Source: Streptomyces sp. NBC_01116 (GTDB lineage Bacteria > Actinomycetota > Actinomycetes > Streptomycetales > Streptomycetaceae). From it: 64,000 nt of DNA. Every line of letters starts with the position of its first letter. Position 1 is the stretch's first letter. Shown here piece after piece: positions 26,570 to 34,992 of this stretch. The stretch covers positions 7,859,501 to 7,923,500 of the forward strand of contig NZ_CP108644.1 of the NCBI RefSeq assembly GCF_041435495.1, read 5' to 3'. Both the position numbers and the translations under genes were made by a program. The notes below the pieces were generated by a model. That model searched no databases. It was not told the DNA's origin and saw nothing but the letters and a program-made list of their open reading frames with translations.

Positions 26570-28054
26570 ATGACGGTGACAGAGGACAGCCCGGAGCTCG
26601 CTCCCGGAATCGAGGAGTTCGGTGCCGGTATCGACCCGGAACGGCTGGCCGTCTGCCTGAGCGTGCTCGACGAGCTGGACCGGATCGAGGTGGACCACCC
26701 GGACGCCATCGCCGTCCGCCGGGCCACCGCCGGGATCTACCGGACCGTGAAGCAGCGCCGCCGCCAGGAGCGCCGCGCGGCGAAGACCGCCCACGACCGG
26801 GCCGTCACCGAGGCGACGGCGACCGGCTCGGCCGAGCGCATCGACGACGAGACGCAGGGCGTGCTGCCCTCCTCCTCCGCCCAGGCCGAGATCGCGGGCA
26901 TCCTCCAGCGGCCCCGGTCCTGCTACATCTGCAAGACGCGGTACGTCGAGGTCGACGCGTTCTACCACCAGCTCTGCCAGCCGTGCGCCAAGGAGAACCG
27001 CTCGCGCCGCGACGCCCGTACCGATCTGACCGGACGCCGCGCGCTGCTCACCGGCGGCCGGGCGAAGATCGGCATGTACATCGCGCTGCGGCTGCTGCGC
27101 GACGGCGCGCACACCACCATCACCACCCGCTTCCCCAACGACGCGATCCGCCGCTTCAAGGCGATGGAGGACAGCGACGAGTGGATCCACCGGCTGAAGA
27201 TCGTCGGCATCGACCTCCGCGACCCGGCGCAGGTCGTCGCGCTGGCCGACTCGGTCGCCGCCGAGGGGCCGCTGGACATCCTGATCAACAACGCGGCCCA
27301 GACGGTCCGCCGCTCCCCGGGCGCCTACAGCGAGCTGGTCAACGCCGAGTCGGCCCCGCTGCCCGCGGGCGAACTGCCCGTCGCCGAGGTCATCGGCACC
27401 TTCGGCAGCGGCACCGTCGACCGGGTCGCGGCCCTGCCCGCCGCCCGCAAGGAGTCGCTCAGCGCCCAGGAGGTCACCGGCCTCGCCCTGGTCACCGGCT
27501 CCGCCTCGCCGGCCCGGATCGCCGCGGGCACCGCGATCGACGCGGGCGGCCTCGTGCCCGACCTGCACGACACCAACAGCTGGGTCCAGACGGTCGAGGA
27601 CGTCGAGCCGATCGAGCTCCTCGAAGTCCAGCTCTGCAACTCCACCGCGCCGTTCATCCTGATCAGCCGGTTGCGCCCGGCGATGGCGGCGACCGCCGCG
27701 CAGCACGCGTACGTCGTCAACGTCTCGGCGATGGAAGGCGTCTTCAGCCGCGGCTACAAGGGCGCGGGCCACCCGCACACCAACATGGCCAAGGCCGCGC
27801 TCAACATGCTGACGCGCACCAGCGCCCAGGAGATGTTCGAGAAGGACGGCATCCTGATGACGGCCGTGGACACCGGCTGGATCACGGACGAGCGTCCGCA
27901 CCCGGACAAGATGCGCCTCGCCGAGGAGGGCTTCCACGCGCCCCTCGACCTGGTCGACGGCGCGGCCCGGGTCTACGACCCGATCGTGCGCGGCGAGGGC
28001 GGCGAGGCCCTCTACGGCTGCTTCCTCAAGGACTACGCCCCCGCCAACTGGTAA
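26570..28054 (+). CDS. SDR-fold protein with N-terminal zinc ribbon
   Basis: A 494-residue cytoplasmic protein. Residues 1-105 are helical and charged. A Cys4 zinc site is formed by C118, C121, C136 and C139 in CYICK and CQPC. A Rossmann SDR domain starts near residue 158 with TGGRAKIG and contains LINNAAQ. Ser386 in VNVSAMEG could be catalytic, but at the Tyr-x3-Lys position the protein reads T404-N-M-A-K408, so the usual Tyr is missing; Tyr396 lies nearby. A further insert at about 275-340 lengthens the fold. ATG 26570 follows AGAGGAA. The function is unknown. Confidence 0.78.
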   Translation: MTVTEDSPELAPGIEEFGAGIDPERLAVCLSVLDELDRIEVDHPDAIAVRRATAGIYRTVKQRRRQERRAAKTAHDRAVTEATATGSAERIDDETQGVLPSSSAQAEIAGILQRPRSCYICKTRYVEVDAFYHQLCQPCAKENRSRRDARTDLTGRRALLTGGRAKIGMYIALRLLRDGAHTTITTRFPNDAIRRFKAMEDSDEWIHRLKIVGIDLRDPAQVVALADSVAAEGPLDILINNAAQTVRRSPGAYSELVNAESAPLPAGELPVAEVIGTFGSGTVDRVAALPAARKESLSAQEVTGLALVTGSASPARIAAGTAIDAGGLVPDLHDTNSWVQTVEDVEPIELLEVQLCNSTAPFILISRLRPAMAATAAQHAYVVNVSAMEGVFSRGYKGAGHPHTNMAKAALNMLTRTSAQEMFEKDGILMTAVDTGWITDERPHPDKMRLAEEGFHAPLDLVDGAARVYDPIVRGEGGEALYGCFLKDYAPANW

Positions 28055-28095
28055 CCCGAACGGCTCAAACGGCCCGACGGCCCCGTGCGGCGGCC

Positions 28096-28133
28096 GAGAA
28101 CCCGGCCCAGGATGTTTCCTGGGCCGGGTTCTC
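28096..28133 (+). terminator. Terminator after the SDR gene
   Basis: A 17-bp perfect stem (28096-28112 and 28117-28133) with a TGTT loop starts 41 nt after the stop codon. Confidence 0.75.
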
Positions 28134-28412
28134 GCTGTACCCGGTGGCCGAAAGTGACCTACTGCACACGGTCTATCGAGCGCGGCAGCGCTCATTTGGT
28201 TACGCTGAGGCGAACGGACGCCATCGAGGAGCCCACGAAGGTTCCCCGACCGTCCTGGGACATGGTCGGTAACCCGGCCGCTGTTCCGCCCCGAACCGGC
28301 GCCACCGCGACCGACATGTCCCAACCCCTGCCCAGCGCGGGGCGGTCGCGCCCCGGCATCGCCGCCGGAGCGACGACGACGCCCCGGGCGACGCGACACG
28401 AAGGAGTGCGCG

Positions 28413-28589
28413 GTGACGACACCGGAACTGACCGAGCGCGACATGCGCCCCGCCGAACGGAACCCGGGGCGGCCCGGCCGCCCCGAGAAGCTGCGGAACA
28501 TCGAGGTCTGGGCCAGGTCCGCCCCGATCAGGCTCGCCGGATACGAGGACGACCTCGCCGAGCCGCACATCCTGCCCGGCATCGACTGA
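28413..28589 (+). CDS. Orphan small peptide, 58 residues
   Basis: GTG 28413 has GAAGGAG ideally placed upstream. The peptide is charged and Pro-rich in its first half (ERNPGRPGRPEKLR) and has a distinct second half reading VWARSAPIRLAGYEDD and ending in ILPGID. It has no signal peptide or membrane segment. A leader-plus-core look with Trp, Tyr and acidic residues at the end recalls RiPP precursors, but no maturation enzyme is adjacent, so that is only an idea. It ends 4 nt before the convergent lipase-maturation-factor gene. The 279 bp upstream (28134-28412) hold a possible -10 (TTACGCT near 28200) and nothing else recognised. Confidence 0.6.
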   Translation: MTTPELTERDMRPAERNPGRPGRPEKLRNIEVWARSAPIRLAGYEDDLAEPHILPGID

Positions 28590-28593
28590 CCGC

Positions 28594-30048
28594 TCAGCGC
28601 CTTCCGCGGCCCGTCTCCCCGCCCTCCCGCTCCGGCAGCGGCGGCCGGGAGACGGGCCGCAGGAATTCCCGGACGTAGGTGCGGTGCCACCAGCATCCGG
28701 TGGCCCGCAGCTCCCGGAGCCCGGTGAACCGGTAGTGGAACACCCGGGCGCGCACCTGCCGGGGCGGCCCGTCGGGGAACGGGTTGTGGCCGAGCAGCCG
28801 CAGCGTGTCCCGGTCACCGTCGAGCAGCCGCTCGGCGAAGGGCCCGAACCAGGAGCGGGCGTAGGCGGGGGAGAGCGCCGCGAACCACATCATCCAGTCG
28901 AGCCGCAGATGGTACGGGGCGTACTGGCGCGGCATCCGGCGCGGATCGCCCGGCTTGCCGCGGAAGCCGTACTCCCGCCACCCGGCCCCCTCGTGCCCCA
29001 CCGGATCGGCGCTGCCCTCCACCACGACCTCCAGCCGCATCCGGCTGATGGAGCCGAACGCCCCGTAGGTGTTGACCAGGTGCAGCGGATCGTAGGACCG
29101 GTTCATCGCCTGCCGCCGCGAGAGGAGATTGCGCGCCGGGCGGTAGCTGAGCACCAGCACCAGCGCGGTGACCGCCAGGACGACCGCCTCGTACCAGAGG
29201 GGCGGTGCGGCCTGCTCCGGTGGCGGCCCGGCCAGGGAAGTCCAGTCGATCGCGGAGAGCGCCAGCGTGATGGTGAGCCAGTTCAGCCACGCGAAGTTCC
29301 CCGACAGGACCAGCCAGAGCTGGGTGAGGACCATCAGACCGGCCGCCGCGCTCGCCACCGGCTGCGGGGTGAACAGCAGGAAGGGCACCAGCAGCTGGGT
29401 GAGGTGGTTGGCGGCGACCTCCACCCGGTGCACGGGTCCCGGCAGATGGTGGAAGAACCAGCTCAGCGGTCCCGGCATCGGCTGCGTCTCGTGGTGGAAG
29501 TCCAGACAGGTCAGCTTCCGCCAGCACGCGTCCCCGCGCATCTTGATCAGCCCCGCGCCGAACTCCACCCGGAACAGCAGCCACCGCAGCAGCCACAGCA
29601 CCAGCACCGGCGCGGCCGTGTCCCCGGTGCCGAGGAAGACCGCCAGGAACCCCGTCTCCAGCAGCAGCGACTCCCAGCCGAATCCGTACCAGACCTGTCC
29701 GACCTGGACGATCGACAGGTACAGCACCCACGGCAGCGCCCAGAGCAGCATGCCGCCCCACAGCGGCAGCAGACCGTCGAGACCGGCGACCAGGGCCACC
29801 GAGACGGCGCAGCCGCTCCAGGCGACGACGGCGAAGAAGCGGTCCGAGTAGTGCAGCCGGAAGAGCCCCGGGGCGGCGCGCCAGGGCGTGCGCCGCAGCA
29901 GCTCGGCGACGGGCAGCATGCCGCGCTCGCCGATCAGCGCCCGGAACTGGAGCGCGGCGGAGAGGAAGGCGACCAGATAGACCACCGCCAGAGCCCGCTG
30001 GAAGATCAGCCGGCTCAGCCAGTAGCCGTCCGCGGTGAACCATTCCAT
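28594..30048 (-). CDS. Lipase maturation factor-family membrane protein
   Basis: A 484-residue multi-pass membrane protein matching the LMF1/LMF2 family. Family-like stretches are YGFGWESLLLETGFLAVF, RWLLFRVEFGAGLIKMRGD, DFHHETQPMPGPLSWF and WLNWLTITLAL, and the C-terminal soluble part has YGAFGSISRMR and RLDWMMWFAALS. Eukaryotic LMF1 helps fold lipases in the ER; the bacterial role is not known. It is third in an operon after YndJ-like and DUF1990 genes, 57 nt downstream of the latter. Confidence 0.85.
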   Translation of the reverse strand: MEWFTADGYWLSRLIFQRALAVVYLVAFLSAALQFRALIGERGMLPVAELLRRTPWRAAPGLFRLHYSDRFFAVVAWSGCAVSVALVAGLDGLLPLWGGMLLWALPWVLYLSIVQVGQVWYGFGWESLLLETGFLAVFLGTGDTAAPVLVLWLLRWLLFRVEFGAGLIKMRGDACWRKLTCLDFHHETQPMPGPLSWFFHHLPGPVHRVEVAANHLTQLLVPFLLFTPQPVASAAAGLMVLTQLWLVLSGNFAWLNWLTITLALSAIDWTSLAGPPPEQAAPPLWYEAVVLAVTALVLVLSYRPARNLLSRRQAMNRSYDPLHLVNTYGAFGSISRMRLEVVVEGSADPVGHEGAGWREYGFRGKPGDPRRMPRQYAPYHLRLDWMMWFAALSPAYARSWFGPFAERLLDGDRDTLRLLGHNPFPDGPPRQVRARVFHYRFTGLRELRATGCWWHRTYVREFLRPVSRPPLPEREGGETGRGRR

Positions 30049-30105
30049 CCCTGCCAGTATCGGCCAGGGCGGGGTCCGGGGCCCTGCCGGTCGTGACCGG
30101 GCGGG

Positions 30106-30618
30106 TCAGCCCGCGGCGACGATCCGGCGCAGCGTACGGCCGAGCCTGCGGGCGTACCAGTGCTGCACGAGCGGCACCAGCGGTCCGGCGAGCCGGGCGT
30201 ACCAGGAGGCGGGGCGCGAGAACGCCAGCACCGTGAACCACACGGCGCCGTCGTCCGCGAGGTCCACCACGAAGCACTCCTCGCCGCGTTCCGGATGCCC
30301 GGCGAGGGTGCCGTAGCCGAAGCCGGTGCGGCCGTCCTCCTCGTACGCCGCCCAGATCACCTCGCAGGGTGCCGTGAAGCGCAGCGGCCCGAGGCCCAGG
30401 GAGACCCGGACGCTGCCGCCGGGCTCGGCGCGCCGCGCCGGGGCCTCCACCCGCGCGCCCGCGGCGCGGTGCATCCGCCACTCGGTCACCGCCGCCCCGG
30501 CGGCCGCGAAGTCCGCCGCGCCCCGGCCGATCCGGGTGCGGTGGTGGAGGTGGTGGTAGCCCCGGGGGAGCGGGCCGAGGCGGGTCGCGCCGACCTCCGG
30601 GTAGGTGAGGGTGCTCAT
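30106..30618 (-). CDS. DUF1990-family protein
   Basis: A 170-residue soluble protein of the DUF1990 (UPF0548) family. Typical pieces are the N-terminal LTYPEVGAT, a central GFGYGTLAGHPERGEE, and PLVPLVQHWYARRLGRTLRR at the C terminus. No reaction is known. ATG 30618 overlaps the YndJ-like stop by 4 nt, so the two are co-translated. Confidence 0.82.
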   Translation of the reverse strand: MSTLTYPEVGATRLGPLPRGYHHLHHRTRIGRGAADFAAAGAAVTEWRMHRAAGARVEAPARRAEPGGSVRVSLGLGPLRFTAPCEVIWAAYEEDGRTGFGYGTLAGHPERGEECFVVDLADDGAVWFTVLAFSRPASWYARLAGPLVPLVQHWYARRLGRTLRRIVAAG

Positions 30619-31475
30619 GCGGTCCTGCCTCCGGTGCGGTCGGGTCCTTCGGTGCGGTCGGGTTCCTCGGTGCGGATGCGCCGCCAGGCCAGCAGCGAGC
30701 AGAGCGCGAAGCCCAGCGCGTTGCCCAGGCCATGGGTGGCGGCCATCCAGGTCAGGGTGGGGTGGGGGAGTCCGGTCGCCTCGCCGAGCGCCCAGCTCAG
30801 CGCCAGCAGCATCGTCGCCACCAGGACGGCGGCGGAGGCGAGCAACAGGAGCCGCGTCGTCCGGTCCCGGCCGTCGGCGCGCCCCAGGCGCCAGGTCAGC
30901 AGGCCGACCGTCCACATGCCGGCGGTGAGGACGAGGGCCCCGGCCAGCTCGGCCCGGTCGCCGACGAAGTACCCGACGAGGACCAGCAGGGTGCCCAGCG
31001 GCACGCTCAGCGCGGCGAAGCGGCCCGCCGGGCCGTCCGAGACCCGGCAGACCAGCCCGGCGATCAGGGCGGCGGCGAATCCCGCGAAGTGGAAGTGCGG
31101 CACGGTCAGCGCGAGGATGCCCAGGTCGAACCCGAACAGCTCGTGCCCCGACCGTTCGGCGACCAGGGCGACCGCGGCGACGGCCGGGGTGACCAGCGCG
31201 GTGAGCAGCGCGATCCCCGCCGGGTCGAGGTCCCGGCCGCGGGCCGCCCGGCGCGGGGCGTGCAGGGCGAGCAGGACGGTTCCCAGTGCGTAGCAGCAGG
31301 CGAGCGCCGCGGCCGCGGGGGAGCGCGGCAGCCAGAGGGCGACGGCGCCCGGCACGGCGAACAGGGGCCAGAGCCGCCGGATCCCGTCCAGCTCCTGCTG
31401 TCCGGTCAGCCGCAGCCCGGCCGGCACGACGACGAGCATGCCCAGCATCACGATGGCGTTGACCAGTGCGGACAC
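30615..31475 (-). CDS. YndJ-family membrane protein
   Basis: A 286-residue integral membrane protein with about nine predicted segments. Signature stretches are LTVPHFHFAGFAAALIAGL and TWMAATHGLGNALGFAL, whose conserved histidines could bind metal or be functional. The family is uncharacterised. GTG 31475 follows AAGGGGGG. It is the first gene of an operon with DUF1990 and the lipase maturation factor homologue. Two palindromic operators lie 13-67 bp upstream. Confidence 0.8.
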   Translation of the reverse strand: MSALVNAIVMLGMLVVVPAGLRLTGQQELDGIRRLWPLFAVPGAVALWLPRSPAAAALACCYALGTVLLALHAPRRAARGRDLDPAGIALLTALVTPAVAAVALVAERSGHELFGFDLGILALTVPHFHFAGFAAALIAGLVCRVSDGPAGRFAALSVPLGTLLVLVGYFVGDRAELAGALVLTAGMWTVGLLTWRLGRADGRDRTTRLLLLASAAVLVATMLLALSWALGEATGLPHPTLTWMAATHGLGNALGFALCSLLAWRRIRTEEPDRTEGPDRTGGRTA

Positions 31476-31487
31476 GATCCCCCCTTC

Positions 31488-31501
31488 TTGAACGTGTTCA
31501 A
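31488..31501. promoter_or_regulatory. Operator TTGAACGTGTTCAA, proximal copy
   Basis: A near-perfect 14-bp palindrome (TTGAAC/GTTCAA arms) 12 bp upstream of the YndJ-like start. A second copy is centred 41 bp away. This shape suits a TetR- or LacI-type dimer. No such regulator gene is adjacent. Confidence 0.65.
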
Positions 31502-31528
31502 GTCCTAGGGGTGAGAGTAGAGGGTTTA

Positions 31529-31542
31529 TTGAACGCGTTCAA
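31529..31542. promoter_or_regulatory. Operator TTGAACGCGTTCAA, distal copy
   Basis: A perfect 14-bp palindrome, the same arms as the copy at 31488-31501. The 41-bp spacing of centres is close to four DNA turns, so two dimers would sit on the same face. Confidence 0.65.
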
Positions 31543-31638
31543 GGCGGGGTGGTGGACGGCTGTCCGCTTGCGGGGCCGTGCTCGGTGCGGCACAGATGGT
31601 GACACCCATCCGTTCCCAGGGACAGGCAGGAGAGCTCT

Positions 31639-32763
31639 GTGTGCTCACCAGGACGTATCCGGCGTACCGCGCTCGCCGCGCTGTCCGCCGCGGTGCTGTT
31701 CGCCGTCGCCGGCTGCGGCGAGGGCGGCGACCGTACGGCGAAGGGCACCACGGGCACCGCGGAGGCCAAGGACGTCCTCCTCCAGCCGCTCGCGTCTCCC
31801 GGCCCCGGTCCGTTCACCGCGTCCACGGCGCGGGCGGCCTCCCCGTCCTCCACGGGGGCGCCGGACGCCGAGCCGACCTCCGCCACCCGGACGGTCCATC
31901 CGGTCTCCGGCGTCGTCCCCGGGCTGTACGGCGGAACCCGGTCGGTCGCCGACTGCGACGTCGAACAGCAGGCCACCCTCCTGGCCGACGACGAGGACAA
32001 GGCGCGCGCCTTCGCGGAGGCGTCCGGCATCGAGGCCGTGCAGATCCCGGGCTACCTGAAGTCCCTCACCCCGGTCGTCCTGCGCGCCGATGCCCAGGTC
32101 GCCAATCACGGCTACAGCGCCGGCTCGGCCACCGCCTTCCAGGCCGTGCTCCAGGCGGGCACCGCCGTCCTGGTCGACAGCCGGGGGATGCCCCGCGTCC
32201 GCTGCGTCTGCGGCAACCCGCTGGGCCCGCCCGTGGTCGCCGACGGGAAGGTCGCCCACCGGGGGGAGCGCTGGCCCGGCTACGACCCCGCGCGCATCGT
32301 GGCGATCGAGCCCGGCGTCAAGCCGGCCACCAGCCTGATCATCGTGGACGTCGACGACAACAGCTGGATCGAGCGGGCCATGGGCGACAGCGGCGGCCGC
32401 GACCGCACTCCGGAGGACCCGCCGCCGTTCGAGCCCGACGCCGACCTGCTCTTCCCGTCGCCGGGCCGCCCCTCCGAACCCGCGCCCCCGGACCCCACCC
32501 CGTCCGGCCCGGCTCCCTCCGAGCCGCGGGAGCCCACGGACCCCGGGCCTCCGGAGCCGTCCGACGACTTCGGTGACACCCCGCCGGAGGGCCCGTGGGA
32601 GTACGAGGAGGAGAGCGATCCGGACATCGCACCCGAGCCGACCCAGGTCTTTCCCGCCGAGCCGGACGGGCCCACCGGACCCGATGACCCCACCGGGCCG
32701 GACGAGCCCACCGGGCCGGACGAGCCCATGGAGGCGGGCCTTGAGGACGTGTTCGCCGGCTGA
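31639..32763 (+). CDS. DUF6777-type secreted lipoprotein
   Basis: A 374-residue lipoprotein. The signal peptide ends in the lipobox VAGC. A DUF6777-like domain (about 90-240) has PGLYGGTRSVADCDVE, IPGYLKSLTPVVLRAD and VRCVCGNPLGPP, with cysteines likely to pair outside the cell. The last 130 residues are a Pro/Glu/Asp-rich tail with TGPDEP repeats, perhaps spanning the wall. GTG 31639 follows GGAGAG. The role is unknown; it stands alone. Confidence 0.72.
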   Translation: MCSPGRIRRTALAALSAAVLFAVAGCGEGGDRTAKGTTGTAEAKDVLLQPLASPGPGPFTASTARAASPSSTGAPDAEPTSATRTVHPVSGVVPGLYGGTRSVADCDVEQQATLLADDEDKARAFAEASGIEAVQIPGYLKSLTPVVLRADAQVANHGYSAGSATAFQAVLQAGTAVLVDSRGMPRVRCVCGNPLGPPVVADGKVAHRGERWPGYDPARIVAIEPGVKPATSLIIVDVDDNSWIERAMGDSGGRDRTPEDPPPFEPDADLLFPSPGRPSEPAPPDPTPSGPAPSEPREPTDPGPPEPSDDFGDTPPEGPWEYEEESDPDIAPEPTQVFPAEPDGPTGPDDPTGPDEPTGPDEPMEAGLEDVFAG

Positions 32764-32889
32764 CCCCCACCGGACGCCAGGGGCCCTCGCCCCGACCGCG
32801 GAATCCCGTACGGCGCCGCCCCGGCGCCCTGCGGACCGATCAAGGAATCGGACAAGAGGAATCGGATAAATGGTGGCAGAGTGGCCCAC

Positions 32890-34953
32890 ATGGATGAGCG
32901 GGTAGCGGGTGCCCTGTCACTCCCCGACGACTGGCCCGCCCACCCGGATCTCAGCCTCGCCCTGAACCGTATGGGCAGCTTCGACTGGGATCTCGACAGC
33001 GGCCTCATGCACATGGACCAGGCCGCCCTCGACGTGTTCGACCTGACCGAGGACGAGTACGACGACCGGCCCGCCTCGCTGGCGCCGCGCGTGCCGACGG
33101 ACGAGGCCCAGCGTCTGGACGGGATGGTCTCGCAGGCACTGAAGAGCGGGCGCAGCAACTACGGCGCGTACTTCCGCATCCAGCGGCGGGACGGCACGCT
33201 GCGCTGGACCCACACCCAGGGCTTCGTCCGCCGGGACGGCACCGGCCGCCCGCGCCGCATCATCGGGATCGTCCGCGACGCCACCCAGGAACTGGCCGAC
33301 TCCACCGCCCGGCGCGAGCTGGATCAGGAGCGCCGCCGGCGCACCAGCCTGGTCGAGGGCACCACCGCCGCGCTCGCCCACGCCCGTACGGTCAAGGACG
33401 TCATCGCCGTCCTCAAGAACTCCCAGGGGCTCGCCCACCTCGGGGCCACCAGCCTCGTCGTGGGCCTGCTGGAGTCCGGCCGCATCCACCTGGTGGCCGA
33501 CGGCCCCGAAGGGGCGTACGTCCCCGGCACCCGGTACACCCGCGTGGACGAGCAGTACCCGATGAGCGAAGTGGTCCGCACCCTGGCACCCCGCTTCATC
33601 GAGTCCGCCGACGACTTCGCCGCCTCCTACCCGATCCTGTGGCCCGACATCAGCCACCTCGGGATCACCTCCGCCGCCTACATGCCGCTGATCGCCCAGG
33701 CCCGACCGATCGGCGCACTCGGCCTCCTCTACCGGGACAAGGGGGGCTTCACCGCCGACGAACGCAATCTGCTGATGGCGCTCGGCACCTCGATCGCCCA
33801 GAGCCTCCAGCGCGCGATGCTCTACGAACAGGAGCACGACCTCGCCGAGGGCCTCCAGCAGGCGATGCTGCCGCGCCGGATCCCCGCCGTACCCGGGGCG
33901 CAGGTCGCCGTCCGCTACCGCTCGGCCCGCCTCGGCCGCGACATCGGCGGCGACTGGTACGACCTGATCCCGCTGCCCGGCGGCAGGGTCGGCGCCGTCA
34001 TCGGGGACGTCCAGGGGCACGACACCCACGCCGCCGCCGTCATGGGGCAGCTCCGGATCGTCCTGCGCGCGTACGCCGCCGAGGGGCACAGCCCCGCCAC
34101 GGTCATGGCGCGCGCCTCCGTCTTCCTCCACGAGCTGGACACCGACCGCTTCGCCACCTGCACCTACGCCGAGGTCGACCTCACCACCGGCGTCGTCCAG
34201 GTGGTCCGCGCCGGACACGTCGACCCGCTGGTGCGGGACGTGGACGGGAGCTGCCGCAGGATGCCGTCGGAGGGCGGCCTGCCGCTCGGCCTCTCGGCGG
34301 AGTTCGGCCGGCTGGAGTACCCGGTCGGCACGGTCGAGCTGGACCCCGGCCAGACGATGATCCTGTTCACCGACGGTCTCGTCGAGCTGCCGGGCTCCGA
34401 CCTCGACGAAGGCATGCAACTGCTCACCGGCTTCGTCACCAACGGCCCCCAGGACCTTCAGAAGCTGGCCGACCAGCTCTGTGACGCCGTCGACGAGCGC
34501 GGCGGACAGGACGATGTCGCGGTCCTGCTGCTGCGTCGCCGGGCCGCGCACGCCCCGCAGCCGGGCGGGCGGCTCCAGCAGCACGTCGCCCAGAACGACC
34601 CCGAGGCGCTGAGTTCGTCCCGGCACATGATCCGGGCCGCGGTCCGGGCCTGGGGAGCGAAGGACCGGGCCGACGAGATCGAGCTCGCGGCCGACGAGCT
34701 GATCACCAACGCGCTCATGCACACCGACGGCGGCGCCGTCGTGACGATCCGGGTGCTCGCCGGAACCGAGCGACGGCTCCGCGTCGACGTCGAGGACCGG
34801 TCCAGCGCACTGCCCCGACGCCGCGACGCGGGGGAGTCGGGGGTGTCGGGGCGCGGCCTGATGCTGGTCGACCGGCTGGCCGACGTCTGGGGCGTGGAAT
34901 CCCGTGGCAGCGGCAAATGCGTGTGGTGCGAGTTCCTCATTCCGGCCCGCTGA
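32890..34953 (+). CDS. PAS-GAF-SpoIIE phosphatase-HATPase protein
   Basis: A 687-residue soluble regulator. A PAS domain (about 20-135) with GSFDWDLDSG is followed by GAF (about 150-310), a SpoIIE/PP2C phosphatase (about 320-545) with GGDWYDL, IGDVQGHD, FTDGLVELPG and DDVAVLL, and an RsbW-like ATPase (about 565-685) with ELAADELITNALMHT and GVSGRGLMLVD. Phosphatase and kinase in one chain suggest it can both dephosphorylate and phosphorylate a STAS partner. ATG 32890 is used; GTG 32881 is an option. A repeated GGAATCGGA (about 32844 and 32859) lies just upstream. Confidence 0.87.
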   Translation: MDERVAGALSLPDDWPAHPDLSLALNRMGSFDWDLDSGLMHMDQAALDVFDLTEDEYDDRPASLAPRVPTDEAQRLDGMVSQALKSGRSNYGAYFRIQRRDGTLRWTHTQGFVRRDGTGRPRRIIGIVRDATQELADSTARRELDQERRRRTSLVEGTTAALAHARTVKDVIAVLKNSQGLAHLGATSLVVGLLESGRIHLVADGPEGAYVPGTRYTRVDEQYPMSEVVRTLAPRFIESADDFAASYPILWPDISHLGITSAAYMPLIAQARPIGALGLLYRDKGGFTADERNLLMALGTSIAQSLQRAMLYEQEHDLAEGLQQAMLPRRIPAVPGAQVAVRYRSARLGRDIGGDWYDLIPLPGGRVGAVIGDVQGHDTHAAAVMGQLRIVLRAYAAEGHSPATVMARASVFLHELDTDRFATCTYAEVDLTTGVVQVVRAGHVDPLVRDVDGSCRRMPSEGGLPLGLSAEFGRLEYPVGTVELDPGQTMILFTDGLVELPGSDLDEGMQLLTGFVTNGPQDLQKLADQLCDAVDERGGQDDVAVLLLRRRAAHAPQPGGRLQQHVAQNDPEALSSSRHMIRAAVRAWGAKDRADEIELAADELITNALMHTDGGAVVTIRVLAGTERRLRVDVEDRSSALPRRRDAGESGVSGRGLMLVDRLADVWGVESRGSGKCVWCEFLIPAR

Positions 34954-34992
34954 TTCCCCACCGTGGCGTAACAGTACGTAACATGTCAGTGC

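Noticed and set aside
28085..28678. 197-codon plus-strand frame across the small peptide
   Set aside because: The 58-codon frame has the better ribosome site and a natural stop. The long frame runs through a terminator and into the convergent gene.
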